Source: Pseudomonas entomophila | Lineage (GTDB): Bacteria; Pseudomonadota; Gammaproteobacteria; Pseudomonadales; Pseudomonadaceae | Reading direction: 5' to 3' | NCBI RefSeq assembly: GCF_029193575.1 | Contig: NZ_JARGCS010000044.1 | Span: forward strand, 1-64,000 | DNA length: 64,000 nucleotides | In this document: positions 56,585 through 64,000 of the stretch, piece after piece | How positions within the stretch are numbered: the first letter of the stretch is position 1 | Layout: each line of letters starts with the position of its first letter | Notes under the pieces: model-generated | What the model saw: the letters and a program-made list of their open reading frames with translations, nothing else | Told to the model about the DNA's origin: nothing | The model's database searches: none | Program-made: the position numbers and the translations under genes

Positions 56585-57406
56585 TCAGTCCCCGATCACC
56601 AGTTCACGCAGGCCATCGGCCCGCTCGCGCACCTCGCCCGGTAGCACGAAACGCCGCTCGGCCAGGTAGCTGTAGTCACGCCGCGCCGCCTCCAATTGCC
56701 CCAGGTCCAGCGCCAGGCCGACCCGACACGCCTCGCGCCCGGCCTCGCACAGCACCTGGCCAAACGGGTCGACCACCGCGCTGCCGCCAGCGAACACCAG
56801 CCCGCCATCACCCTCGCCGACGCGGTTGACCATCACCGCGAAGGCCTGGTTCTCCATGGCCCGCGCGCTGATCGCGGTGCGGTGGGTGGGGCCGTAGGGG
56901 TCCATGTTGCCGTTGGTCACCAGCAGCAGCTCAACGCCCAACTGCCCCAGGGCGCGGGCGCTTTCCGGGAACTCGATGTCGAAGCAGATCAAAAGGCCCA
57001 CGCGCACGCCCTTGAACAGCGTGGTGGCGTAGCGGTCGCCGGGGGTGAAGATGCCGCGGTCGGAGGCCCACAGGTGGGTCTTGCGGTACTGGAGCGCAAT
57101 GCCGTCCGCCGTGATCAGCACGGTGGTGTTGTAGAACCGGCCGTCTTCGCCCGCCTCGGCCAACCCGACCACCACGCCCACGTCGCGGGCCTTGGCGGCT
57201 TCCTGCACGGCGCGCACGCTGGGGCCATCGAGCGGTTCGGCGAGCTGGGCGATATTGGCCTCGGTGGGGAACCCCATCAGTTGGGTCTCGGGAAACACCA
57301 CCAGGTCCGTACCGCGGGGGCAGGCGTGGATTGCCGCCAGGGTGCGGCCCAGGTTGTAGGCGGTGTCGCCATCACGACCGGCCAGTTGCACGAGTTCGAC
57401 CTTCAT
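56585..57406 (-). CDS. Carbon-nitrogen hydrolase (nitrilase superfamily amidase)
   Basis: A 273-aa enzyme with the catalytic Glu in VVFPETQLMG, Lys in YRKTHLWA and Cys in LICFDIEFPE. It probably hydrolyses an amide, as delta-aminovaleramidase-type members do in P. putida, but the substrate is not known. It lies upstream of the APC permease and is divergent from a LuxR-type regulator. ATG 57406 begins directly at the first strand; the longer frame has no ribosome site. Confidence 0.88.
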   Translation of the reverse strand: MKVELVQLAGRDGDTAYNLGRTLAAIHACPRGTDLVVFPETQLMGFPTEANIAQLAEPLDGPSVRAVQEAAKARDVGVVVGLAEAGEDGRFYNTTVLITADGIALQYRKTHLWASDRGIFTPGDRYATTLFKGVRVGLLICFDIEFPESARALGQLGVELLLVTNGNMDPYGPTHRTAISARAMENQAFAVMVNRVGEGDGGLVFAGGSAVVDPFGQVLCEAGREACRVGLALDLGQLEAARRDYSYLAERRFVLPGEVRERADGLRELVIGD

Positions 57407-57454
57407 TGCAGCTCCTCTGATAAACCCATCCCAGCCCGCCGCGCTCCCTGTCGG

Positions 57455-57477
57455 AGCGGGCTCGCCCCGCGATGGCG
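57455..57477. repeat. REP element
   Basis: AGCGGGCTCGCCCCGCGATG, a putida-type REP with one change, in the divergent gap between the amidase and the LuxR-type gene. Confidence 0.8.
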
Positions 57478-57617
57478 TTGGCAAGGCCCCCACGTCAAGG
57501 GCGCCCCACCCGGAAAAATGACCGCCCGGCCAAAACCGGTCAGAATGCGCCGAGTATGCAGTTGGCCACCGTGCCGGGGTAATTACGCCCATGTGTTAAC
57601 CCAACAGGGGTAGAGGC

Positions 57618-58403
57618 ATGAACCTTACGCTCCAGGACCTGGCCTGGCACCGCGCGGTCGGGCAACTGATCGAAACCTTGGACCAGCCCGGCTTCTGGCT
57701 CGCCCAGGTGCGCCTGCTCAAGCAGTATGTGCCGTTCGACAGCTGGGTGGCGCTGCTCTTCAGCAATGGCCGGCCGCAGGTGTTCGCCGAATGTCCTGCC
57801 GAGGACGGCGGCCCCGACCCGCTGTTCCAGGACTACCTCAAGGGCCTGTACCTGCTCGACCCGTTCTACATCGCCAGCCGCGAGGCCCCTGGCAGCGGCC
57901 TGTTCCAGCTGGCCGACGTGGCCCCGGAATGCTTCGAGCAGACCGATTACTACCAGCGTTACTTCCGCCTCAACGTGGTCGCCGATGAAGTGCAGTTCAA
58001 CGTGCAGCTCGACGCCGAGCGCACCTTGTGCCTGTCGCTGGGCAGCAAGGGCCGCTTCAGCCCCGAGCAGGTCACCCTGCTGGACCTGCTGCGCCCCTGG
58101 GTGGCGGGGCTGATGCGCCAGCGCATGGCCTTCGAGCGCGAGCTGCTGGAGCAGGCCACGCCGCCGGCGCCGCGCTGGCAGAGCCGCCTGGAGGAAACCG
58201 TCGAGGCCCTGGAAACGCCGCTGACCGCGCGCGAGCTGGAGGTGGGGCGGTTGATGCTCAGCGGCTGCTCGAGCAAGGAAATCGCCCGCAAGCTGGCGAT
58301 TTCGGCGGAGACGGTGAAGGTGCACCGCAAGCACATGTACAGCAAGCTGGGGATCAAGTCGCAGTCGGAGTTGTTTTCGTTGTTCCTTCAGGCGCAGGGG
58401 TAG
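57618..58403 (+). CDS. LuxR-type transcriptional regulator
   Basis: A 261-aa protein. A LuxR-type DNA-binding helix-turn-helix occupies about residues 195-255 (LTARELEVGRLMLSGCSSKEI; KVHRKHMYSKLGI). The N-terminal 190 residues are a sensor-like domain without the conserved residues of an acyl-homoserine-lactone pocket. It is divergent from the amidase/permease pair and probably regulates them. ATG follows GGGGTAGAGGC. Confidence 0.85.
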   Translation: MNLTLQDLAWHRAVGQLIETLDQPGFWLAQVRLLKQYVPFDSWVALLFSNGRPQVFAECPAEDGGPDPLFQDYLKGLYLLDPFYIASREAPGSGLFQLADVAPECFEQTDYYQRYFRLNVVADEVQFNVQLDAERTLCLSLGSKGRFSPEQVTLLDLLRPWVAGLMRQRMAFERELLEQATPPAPRWQSRLEETVEALETPLTARELEVGRLMLSGCSSKEIARKLAISAETVKVHRKHMYSKLGIKSQSELFSLFLQAQG

Positions 58404-58477
58404 ACAGGCGCAGGGGGAGAGGACGGCTTGAGATTGCGTTGCACCTGTTCATCGTCCTGGAAACGACCGAGGGGCGT

Positions 58478-58603
58478 ATGTGCAAGCTACTGTTGGGGGC
58501 GCCGGCGAGTGCGGCACTGACCTGGGAGATCAGTGGCCTGGTGTGCTACCGGGGGATACAGGACAAGCCGGGCCACTACGCGCTGGACTTCAATGTGGCC
58601 TGA
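58478..58603 (+). CDS. Small hypothetical protein (41 aa)
   Basis: ATG 58478 follows GAGGGG by a few bases and opens a 41-codon frame (MCKLLLGAPASAALTWEISG...). No domain is recognised. It lies just after the LuxR-type gene and before the leader region; it may be real or a chance frame. Confidence 0.3.
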   Translation: MCKLLLGAPASAALTWEISGLVCYRGIQDKPGHYALDFNVA

Positions 58604-58739
58604 CACTGCGAGAGCAGGGCTGGCCCTCTCGCGGGGCATATCAGAAAAGCCAACTTACAACGAAAACTCCTACACGAAACAGCGATTTTCCCTTCCATTT
58701 CGCAGCTTGCGACAGCCTGCATGCCGGAATAAATTCCCT

Positions 58740-59059
58740 CAGTCGCGGCAAATTCCGCGACCGGGCGTAGGAACCCGTTGGTAAACTTGGCGCAAGCACC
58801 AGGCGCCCCTCACCACAGCAGGCGCTTTTTTGTGCCCGCCGTGTCATGGCGGCTGTGTGTGGGCAGGCCTTGGCCTGGCCGGGTTTCCAAGTTTCCCGGT
58901 ATTCCTACCCCACACACGGCTGCCACCCAATCCCGTAGGAAGGATCGTGGTAGCTCCAACCCAAACTTGGAGCCTTATGCATGCTGATCTTGATCCCCGC
59001 ATCCGCTCGCCGCCCACTGGCGGTCCCTCATCCATCCTCCAGGTTCAGGCAGGTGTCCC
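58740..59059 (+). ncRNA. Structured leader upstream of a 74-aa protein
   Basis: A series of hairpins precedes the small gene: GTCGCGG/CCGCGAC (58742-58761), GCGCC/GGCGC followed by six T (58803-58831, terminator-like), a long-range TGTGTGTGGG/CCCCACACAC pair (58854-58917) enclosing CCGGG/CCCGG (58879-58899), and GCTCCAA/TTGGAGC (58953-58973). From memory, closely similar leaders occur before other small-protein genes (DUF3077 type) in Pseudomonas. Function unknown: a riboregulator or attenuator is possible. Confidence 0.5.
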
Positions 59060-59284
59060 ATGACTGACCAGGAACGCTTGTCCTCGATTCAGAACTACGC
59101 CTGGACCCTTGAACTGCTTGGGGAGGCGTTGGTTCAGCATGATGAAATCCTGGAGTGTGAGCACAACCCGCACCTGAGTTTTCGCAACACGGCGGGTATC
59201 CATCAGGCGATCCAGATCATCAGCCGTTTGGTCAGTGAGCAGTGTGGGAAGTTGGGGCATTTGAAAGGGCAGGTAGTGGAGTAG
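59060..59284 (+). CDS. Small conserved-type hypothetical protein (74 aa)
   Basis: A 74-aa, mostly helical protein (NTAGIHQAIQIISRLV) resembling the many small Pseudomonas proteins found behind this type of leader. No enzymatic motif. ATG follows GGCAGGTG. Its role is unknown; the elaborate leader suggests regulated expression. Confidence 0.7.
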   Translation: MTDQERLSSIQNYAWTLELLGEALVQHDEILECEHNPHLSFRNTAGIHQAIQIISRLVSEQCGKLGHLKGQVVE

Positions 59285-59288
59285 GCCT

Positions 59289-59304
59289 GGGCTTGCCCCG
59301 CGAT
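59289..59304. repeat. REP element
   Basis: GGGCTTGCCCCGCGAT just after the 74-aa gene. Confidence 0.75.
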
Positions 59305-59376
59305 GAGGCCACCACGCTCCTCGAGCAGCAGCTACGCTGAGCAAAATGCCATCATCGCTTCAAGGATGAGGTGCCC

Positions 59377-61641
59377 ATGCCTGCCTGCCCGCTCTCCCTC
59401 GCCCGGCTGTCCCTGGTCATCACCTTTCTGCTCGCCAGTGCCTGCGTCGCCCCGCCCGTCACGCCGCGGATGGACCTCAGCGCCCATGGCCTCGACCAGC
59501 GCTTCGCCAACGAACGCCGCCCCGGCGCGCCCTCGATGCCCACGCTGGGCGTGGCCCTGGCCGGGGGTGGCACCAAGGCCGCAGGGTTCTCGCTCGGCGT
59601 GCTCAAGGGTTTGGTGGCGTCCGGGCAGATGGCGCACGTGCAAGTCATTTCCTCGGTGTCCGGCGGCAGCTACGCCGCCTATTGGTACTACGCCCGGCTG
59701 GTGCTCGACGACCCGGCCTTCGAGCAGGACGTGCCCACCCGCGAGGCCTTTCGCAAATCGATGTTCCTCGATTGCCTGCCCTCGCGCTACCAGGGCGTCA
59801 ATGGCCCGTCCGAGGAGCACTGGGCGCTTGGCTACCCGCCGCCGTGCCCACAGCCGAACAACACCAACCTGCTGATGATCTCAGCGGACAAGACCTACAA
59901 GGACGCCGGGCAACGCCAGCACGACCAGATGAACATCGACCGCGCCCTGGCCGCCCTGAACCGCCCCGAACTGGGCAAGGACCCCTACCGTGCGCAGAAC
60001 TACCTGCGCGGCTACCAGGACATCTTCAGCACCGGCCGCAATCTGTTCGGCGCCCATGCCTTCGACTACAACACCACCGAGGATGACCTGCGCTTCATCA
60101 ATGAAACCGTAGAGATGATCCCGCTGATGCTCGGCTCGATCGTGCTCAACAGCGTGGCCAACCTGGCGTTCGACTGGAACATCAACCTGTCGAGCACGCA
60201 GCACGCCTACGCCAAGGGCATTGAGCGCACCTACGGGGCCAGCGCGCCCGACTGCGAGCTGCAGCCCGATGCCTGTATCACCACGCTGTTCGGCAACAGC
60301 GTGCGCCTGCAAGGTGACACCCGCCGCGCACTGAGCTTGAGTTTCGCCCAGTTGCGCCGCGCCTACGAGGTCAAGGGCGCGCCACTGTGGATCATCAATG
60401 CCACGGCGGGGGAGGACCGCAGCGTGCTCGACCGGCACGGGCAGATGGACTTTGCGCTGTCGGCTTTCGAGATGGGGGCTTACCAGTATGGGTCTGGGCT
60501 ATATGGCTACCGGACCGGCCAGCTCGACGGGGTCACCCCGGCCAGGGCCGTGGCGGCCTCCGCGGCGTTCCTCGACTCGCAGCAGAAGGTCAAGGCCGAG
60601 CCGCCGTGGCGCAATCTCGGCAATGCCTTGCTGAAACTGGCGGCACAGGATTGGGGGTTGTCGGTGCGCAACCCGCGCTACACCAGCGACACGCTGTTCT
60701 ACCTGCATCACCTGCTGCCGTTCCCGCTCTACCATGCCGACCGACTGGCCGATGCCAGCCACTCGACCTACCTGCACCTGTCCGATGGCGGCATGTCGGA
60801 AAACCTCGGGGCCTATGCGCTGGTGCGCCGGCGTGTGTCGACCCTGATCATCTCCGACCATTCCATGGACCGCGCAGGGTGGATGGCCGATATCTGTCGA
60901 CTCAAGGAGGGCCTGGAGGGGCAGGGCCTGAGCTTGCTGTTGCCGGGCCTGAGCAGCCTGGAAACGCAGTGCCGGGTGGTCAAGCTCGAGGCCACCGGCT
61001 ATGACATCCATGCCTGGGAGCACCCCGTGTTGGTCGGCTGCATCGTGCCGCAGGCGTTGGCCGGGCAGGGGTGCGAGCGGCTGCCGGAAAACCGCCGGGA
61101 CGGCCCCTACAGTGCGCGGGTGTTCGTCATCAAGCCGTCGCTGGGCATGCCCTCGATGCGCGAGCATGTGCGTGCCATTGGCCAGGCGTGCGCTGGCAGT
61201 AGAGATGCTGAGGATTGCCTGGACGCCGTGCGTGCGGCGTGCACCACACCCAACAGCCTGCATGACGGCAGCCCGCTGTGGCGCGGGGCGGCGGCGGCGC
61301 CGTGCGAGGTGTTTGGTTTCATCGGCAAGAACTTTGGCAAGCGTGGCGGTACGGCCAGTGATGGATGCCCCCACTACCCGCAGTACAACACCGCGACTGT
61401 GACCCTCGATTCCTCACCCTGGATCTATGGCGCCATGCGTGAGCTGGCGGCCTATTACACGGCGCGCATCCGCTGGTTCTTCCCGGAGGGGGGCGCGGTC
61501 GATGCGCAGCGTTTCGCCGAAGAATTGCGCTACCAGCGCCAGCACCCGTTGCCACTGTTGGTGGATGCCAGCCTGCGTAGGTCGAAGGGCGTGCCGGCGT
61601 GTCTGTTCGAGCCGCGGGCCCTGCCGGCCAAAACGATCTGA
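59377..61641 (+). CDS. Patatin-like phospholipase, predicted lipoprotein
   Basis: A 754-aa protein. The start LSLVITFLLASAC ends in a lipobox, so it is probably a lipid-anchored envelope protein. The patatin catalytic set is seen: LAGGGTKAAGFSLG (oxyanion Gly-rich loop), SSVSGGSYAA (nucleophile Ser) and LSDGGMSENLG (Asp-Gly-Gly). At 754 residues it is much longer than simple patatins; the C-terminal half is unassigned. ATG 59377 follows AAGGATGAGG and was preferred to GTG 59371. It lies about 280 bases before a type III secretion operon but carries a Sec/lipoprotein signal, so it is unlikely to be a type III effector. Confidence 0.85.
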   Translation: MPACPLSLARLSLVITFLLASACVAPPVTPRMDLSAHGLDQRFANERRPGAPSMPTLGVALAGGGTKAAGFSLGVLKGLVASGQMAHVQVISSVSGGSYAAYWYYARLVLDDPAFEQDVPTREAFRKSMFLDCLPSRYQGVNGPSEEHWALGYPPPCPQPNNTNLLMISADKTYKDAGQRQHDQMNIDRALAALNRPELGKDPYRAQNYLRGYQDIFSTGRNLFGAHAFDYNTTEDDLRFINETVEMIPLMLGSIVLNSVANLAFDWNINLSSTQHAYAKGIERTYGASAPDCELQPDACITTLFGNSVRLQGDTRRALSLSFAQLRRAYEVKGAPLWIINATAGEDRSVLDRHGQMDFALSAFEMGAYQYGSGLYGYRTGQLDGVTPARAVAASAAFLDSQQKVKAEPPWRNLGNALLKLAAQDWGLSVRNPRYTSDTLFYLHHLLPFPLYHADRLADASHSTYLHLSDGGMSENLGAYALVRRRVSTLIISDHSMDRAGWMADICRLKEGLEGQGLSLLLPGLSSLETQCRVVKLEATGYDIHAWEHPVLVGCIVPQALAGQGCERLPENRRDGPYSARVFVIKPSLGMPSMREHVRAIGQACAGSRDAEDCLDAVRAACTTPNSLHDGSPLWRGAAAAPCEVFGFIGKNFGKRGGTASDGCPHYPQYNTATVTLDSSPWIYGAMRELAAYYTARIRWFFPEGGAVDAQRFAEELRYQRQHPLPLLVDASLRRSKGVPACLFEPRALPAKTI

Positions 61642-61678
61642 GCCTGGGGTCGGGCAGGAGAGCTTTGTTGTTGCTGCC

Positions 61679-61700
61679 GGCCCTATCGCGGGGCAAACCC
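61679..61700. repeat. REP element
   Basis: GGCCCTATCGCGGGGCAAAC between the patatin gene and the type III operon; the last REP before the secretion genes. Confidence 0.7.
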
Positions 61701-61922
61701 ACCACAAACCCCTGGCCATTCGTCAACGCTTTCACCGTTTCACACCCGCTGACCCCCACCCATTCGCCGACCTTCATGACCTTTCACAAGGTTTCACAGC
61801 AGTGGCCGGCGCCCCCTGCCTAACATGGATCCCGTGCCAGAGAGCTGACCGCCCTGACGCACAGAACTTCCGTTGGCCGCGCCGCGGCCCATGAACATCC
61901 CACCCCCAGAAGGAGATTCACG

Positions 61923-62087
61923 ATGAGCAACGTTCCTCCAGCAAGCGCCGGTGGCGGCGCCGATGCAGCCATCGCCAAGATGGAAGCCACCTTCAACATG
62001 GCCATTGAGAAATCGGCCAAGATCACCGAGCTGACCACCGCCAAGAAGGCCGAGCTCGACGCCACCAAACAACGTCCGCAGAACTGA
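61923..62087 (+). CDS. Small protein at head of type III secretion operon (54 aa)
   Basis: A 54-aa protein, largely helical (AIAKMEATFNMAIEKSAKITEL), with a strong AAGGAG ribosome site. It precedes sctD and is separated from it by a stable hairpin, as is usual for a highly expressed first gene such as a needle or pilin subunit or a chaperone. It is shorter than typical needle proteins (about 80 aa), and sequence alone does not decide the role. Confidence 0.6.
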   Translation: MSNVPPASAGGGADAAIAKMEATFNMAIEKSAKITELTTAKKAELDATKQRPQN

Positions 62088-62094
62088 CGTTGCC

Positions 62095-62122
62095 ATGCGG
62101 GCGGTGCCGGCGCCGCCCGCAT
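62095..62122 (+). terminator. Hairpin between the 54-aa gene and sctD
   Basis: ATGCGGGCGG-tgccggcg-CCGCCCGCAT, perfect 10-bp arms without a T-run. It may trim or stabilise the upstream message so that the small protein is made in excess over the apparatus genes. Confidence 0.6.
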
Positions 62123-62198
62123 ATCCATTACCCCGAAGAATTCCCAGCCAAGGCCGCTGACGCTTCACCGTCGGTGGGCTTCACGGTGGTAATCGCCC

Positions 62199-63116
62199 AT
62201 GACCGCGCTCACATCCCTGACCTCCGTGACCGACCGCGCCACCCCGGCTGCGCCCGTGCTTTGCGTCACCCACGGCCTGCATCAGGGCGGGCGTATTCGT
62301 CTGGACGCCACCCGGTACACCCTCGGCAGCGCACTCGATGCCGACTTCATTCTCAACGACCCGGGCATCGCGCCCCGGCACCTGGTGTTGCGCCTGGCCG
62401 ATGGCAAGCTTGCCGTCGAAGCCCTGGGCGGCGAGGTGCGGGTCGAAGACCGCCAGGGCCGAGCTGTTCTCGTCCCGGCCGGCAGTGGCTACCGTGGCCA
62501 GCTGCCCCTGCGTATTCAACTCGGCGAGGCGCGCCTGAGCATCGACCTGGACGCCCCGGTCCGCGCGCCAACCCCTGTATTGCCCCGTTGGCTGGCCAAG
62601 CCGCGCCTGCTGCTGGCGCTGGGGCTGATGGGCATCTGCGCCATGGCCTTCGCCTTCCGCGCCGAGCCGGCCAAGCCCCAGGCCGTGGCCGCCGCGACTG
62701 CGCCCAGCACACCGCGGCCGGCACCGATCGCCCAGGCCCGGCAGTGGCTGGAGCAACAACTGCTCGCCGCCGGCTTCAAGGGCGTCACGCTCACCGAGGT
62801 GGACGGCCAGTTGCTCGCCGAAGGCCGCCATGAACAGGCGCAGAACGCCCGTTGGGTGGCCTTGCGCCAGGCCTTCGACCAACGCTTCGGCCAGCAGGTG
62901 CTGCTGCGCAGCACGGTCAGTGCCCAGGCCGAAACGGCCAAGCCGCGCGTGCACTTCCAGGCCGTGTGGTTCGGCGACAACCCCTACGTGATCGGCGACG
63001 GCGGCAAGCGCCTGTACCCCGGCGCGGCCGTGGCCGATGGCTGGGTGCTGGAGCGCATCGACAGCGAGCAGGTGGTGCTGGCGCGGGGTGACGAACGCTT
63101 CACCCTCACGCTATGA
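62199..63116 (+). CDS. sctD: Type III secretion inner-membrane ring protein SctD
   Basis: A 305-aa protein: N-terminal FHA-like domain (about 20-110; RLDATRYTLGSALDADFIL, APRHLVL), one membrane helix (about 137-155; LLLALGLMGICAMAFAF), then a periplasmic ring domain (about 180-305). This is the SctD (YscD/HrpQ/PscD) layout; PscD is longer (about 430). It forms the outer part of the inner-membrane ring. The gene overlaps the next by four bases. FHA alone could suggest other proteins, but the sctX-sctY-sctV neighbours decide it. Confidence 0.82.
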   Translation: MTALTSLTSVTDRATPAAPVLCVTHGLHQGGRIRLDATRYTLGSALDADFILNDPGIAPRHLVLRLADGKLAVEALGGEVRVEDRQGRAVLVPAGSGYRGQLPLRIQLGEARLSIDLDAPVRAPTPVLPRWLAKPRLLLALGLMGICAMAFAFRAEPAKPQAVAAATAPSTPRPAPIAQARQWLEQQLLAAGFKGVTLTEVDGQLLAEGRHEQAQNARWVALRQAFDQRFGQQVLLRSTVSAQAETAKPRVHFQAVWFGDNPYVIGDGGKRLYPGAAVADGWVLERIDSEQVVLARGDERFTLTL

Positions 63117-63475
63117 GGATCGACCCGCGGCCGTTGCTGCCGACCCCCTCCGAGAAAACCCCCGCCGTCGAGGCCGTGCGCCCGCTGCAGGCACGCCCCA
63201 ACGCGCGATTCGATGCGCTGCTGGGCAAGCGCGAGGTGGCCAGCCGGCGCTCGCTGCGCAGCGAGCTGGAACAGGCCTGCGCCAGCGAAGCGCTCAACCC
63301 CGAACTGTTCAGCGGCACCCGTGCGCTGGACATCCTGCACTACCTGCTCGACGAGGTCCTGCCGATGCTCGACGCGGAACCAGAAATCCGCCTGCTGGCC
63401 GAAGACCTGCTGCGCGAAGAAGTGCACCTGCGCCAGTCGCTGGAGCAGCAACGCGCCGAGGTGCACGAGCCATGA
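63113..63475 (+). CDS. sctX: SctX-like (YscX/PscX) type III secretion protein
   Basis: A 120-aa protein with a proline-rich, likely disordered N-terminus (RPLLPTPSEKTP) and a helical C-terminal half (DILHYLLDEVLPML; LLREEVHLRQSLE). Length and position, immediately before an sctY-like and an sctV gene, match YscX. YscX is an early substrate that binds YscY and the export gate YscV. Sequence similarity is low in this family, so the assignment rests mainly on order and size. Confidence 0.6.
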   Translation: MRIDPRPLLPTPSEKTPAVEAVRPLQARPNARFDALLGKREVASRRSLRSELEQACASEALNPELFSGTRALDILHYLLDEVLPMLDAEPEIRLLAEDLLREEVHLRQSLEQQRAEVHEP

Positions 63476-63807
63476 GCAGCCCACGCCAGGATGGCATCGA
63501 CCTGCTCAAGGGCCTGGGCGACCTCTACCGGCGCAGCGGCCAGCCCCAGCGCGCGCTGGTGATGCTGCTGATCGCCGCGCACATGGCGCCCAGCGACGGC
63601 GCGCTGCTGCGCCACCTGGCCATGGCCTTCACCGACAGCGGCGATGCCGCGCGGGCGCTCAATGCCCTGGACCGGGTGATCGCCCTGGAAGGCGAATCGC
63701 CCGGCCTGTTGCTGCTGCGCAGCCACGCCCTGTGGCGCGGGGCGCGCAAGGACGAAGCGCGGCAGTGCTTCAAACGCTACCTGGCCGCCCGGAGGGCAAC
63801 CCCATGA
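63472..63807 (+). CDS. sctY: SctY-like (YscY/PscY) TPR chaperone
   Basis: A 111-aa protein with tetratricopeptide-like repeats (LYRRSGQPQRALVMLLIAAH; AFTDSGDAARALNALDRVIA). YscY is a small TPR chaperone of YscX with the same length and gene position. It overlaps both neighbouring genes by four bases (ATGA). It should bring SctX to the export gate SctV. Confidence 0.68.
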   Translation: MSSPRQDGIDLLKGLGDLYRRSGQPQRALVMLLIAAHMAPSDGALLRHLAMAFTDSGDAARALNALDRVIALEGESPGLLLLRSHALWRGARKDEARQCFKRYLAARRATP

Positions 63808-64000
63808 GCCCGCTCGCACGCCTGAACGGCCTGGCCCAGGCCGCCTCCCAGCGCACCGACGTGATCATCGTGTCGTTCATGCTGATGGCCATCGCCATGA
63901 TGATCATCCCGCTGCCGACCTACCTGGTCGACACGCTGATCGGCCTGAACATCGCCCTGAGCCTGCTGGTGCTGATCGTCGCTTTCTATATCGCCCACTC
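63804..64000 (+). CDS. sctV: Type III secretion export gate SctV (3' truncated by window)
   Basis: The first 65 residues of an FHIPEP-family export gate. MIIPLPTYLVDTLIGLNIAL and the hydrophobic helix after it are characteristic of LcrD/YscV/HrcV (FlhA in flagella). With sctD and sctX/Y upstream it is the secretion rather than the flagellar paralogue. ATG 63804 overlaps sctY by four bases. Confidence 0.85.
   Translation, partial: MSPLARLNGLAQAASQRTDVIIVSFMLMAIAMMIIPLPTYLVDTLIGLNIALSLLVLIVAFYIAH

Noticed and set aside
61642-61922. Possible hrp box (GGAACC-N15/16-CCAC) upstream of the type III operon
   Set aside because: No acceptable GGAACC plus CCAC pair was found in this gap, so HrpL-type control is not supported.

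Overview
The window is a GC-rich Pseudomonas chromosome segment, most likely from the P. putida group. The basis is a conserved housekeeping block (nadA, a BepA-like protease, tusA, gcvR-bcp, dapA-bamC, purC, tRNA-Ser), malate:quinone oxidoreductase, a PerM-like permease, OprD porins, and many copies of the putida-type REP element (core GCGGGCTTGCCCCGCGAT). The exact species cannot be fixed from the sequence alone.

Layout. (1) 1-10445: the 3' end of a non-ribosomal peptide locus. It holds the last two modules of an NRPS (cut by the window edge) with tandem thioesterases, a one-chain cyclic-peptide-type ABC exporter, and a metallo-beta-lactamase-fold protein of unknown role. The last adenylation domain has a beta-alanine-like pocket. 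(2) 10446-11925: a short non-coding boundary with a 15-bp-arm palindrome, then a Tat-type N-acetylmuramoyl-L-alanine amidase preceded by a Zur-box-like site. (3) 11981-23186: an amine uptake and oxidation region: a PotFGHI-like ABC importer, a three-subunit HcnABC/opine-oxidase-like flavoenzyme, an IclR regulator, and a PuuP-like permease probably co-transcribed with a dCache chemoreceptor. (4) 23584-34370: conserved housekeeping genes ending in tRNA-Ser(CGA). (5) 34371-42437: mixed genes: an orphan ASCH protein, a beta-barrel protein, a choline/betaine-type binding protein with an esterase, malate:quinone oxidoreductase, and a TetR/Bcr-CflA efflux pair. (6) 42438-58403: a second transport/catabolism region. 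A leftward operon encodes a Liv-type importer with a fused LivM-LivG protein, a ketopantoate-reductase-like enzyme, a class II aldolase and a PAS chemoreceptor. Diverging from it are OprD, a NIPSNAP protein and an MFS transporter. An APC permease, a nitrilase-family amidase and a LuxR-type regulator follow. (7) 58404-61641: a structured leader in front of a 74-aa protein, then a patatin-like lipoprotein. (8) 61923-64000: the start of a type III secretion operon (a 54-aa protein, SctD, SctX-like, SctY-like, SctV) that runs off the window.

Biological reading. The two metabolic regions each combine import, oxidation or cleavage, and chemotaxis. The first is best read as amine/polyamine use; the substrate of the second is unknown. 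The two ends carry the strongest accessory signals: an uncharacterised peptide synthetase ending in a predicted beta-amino acid, and an Ysc-like (SctX/SctY-containing) type III system. No rRNA, CRISPR array, intact insertion sequence or integrase was seen.
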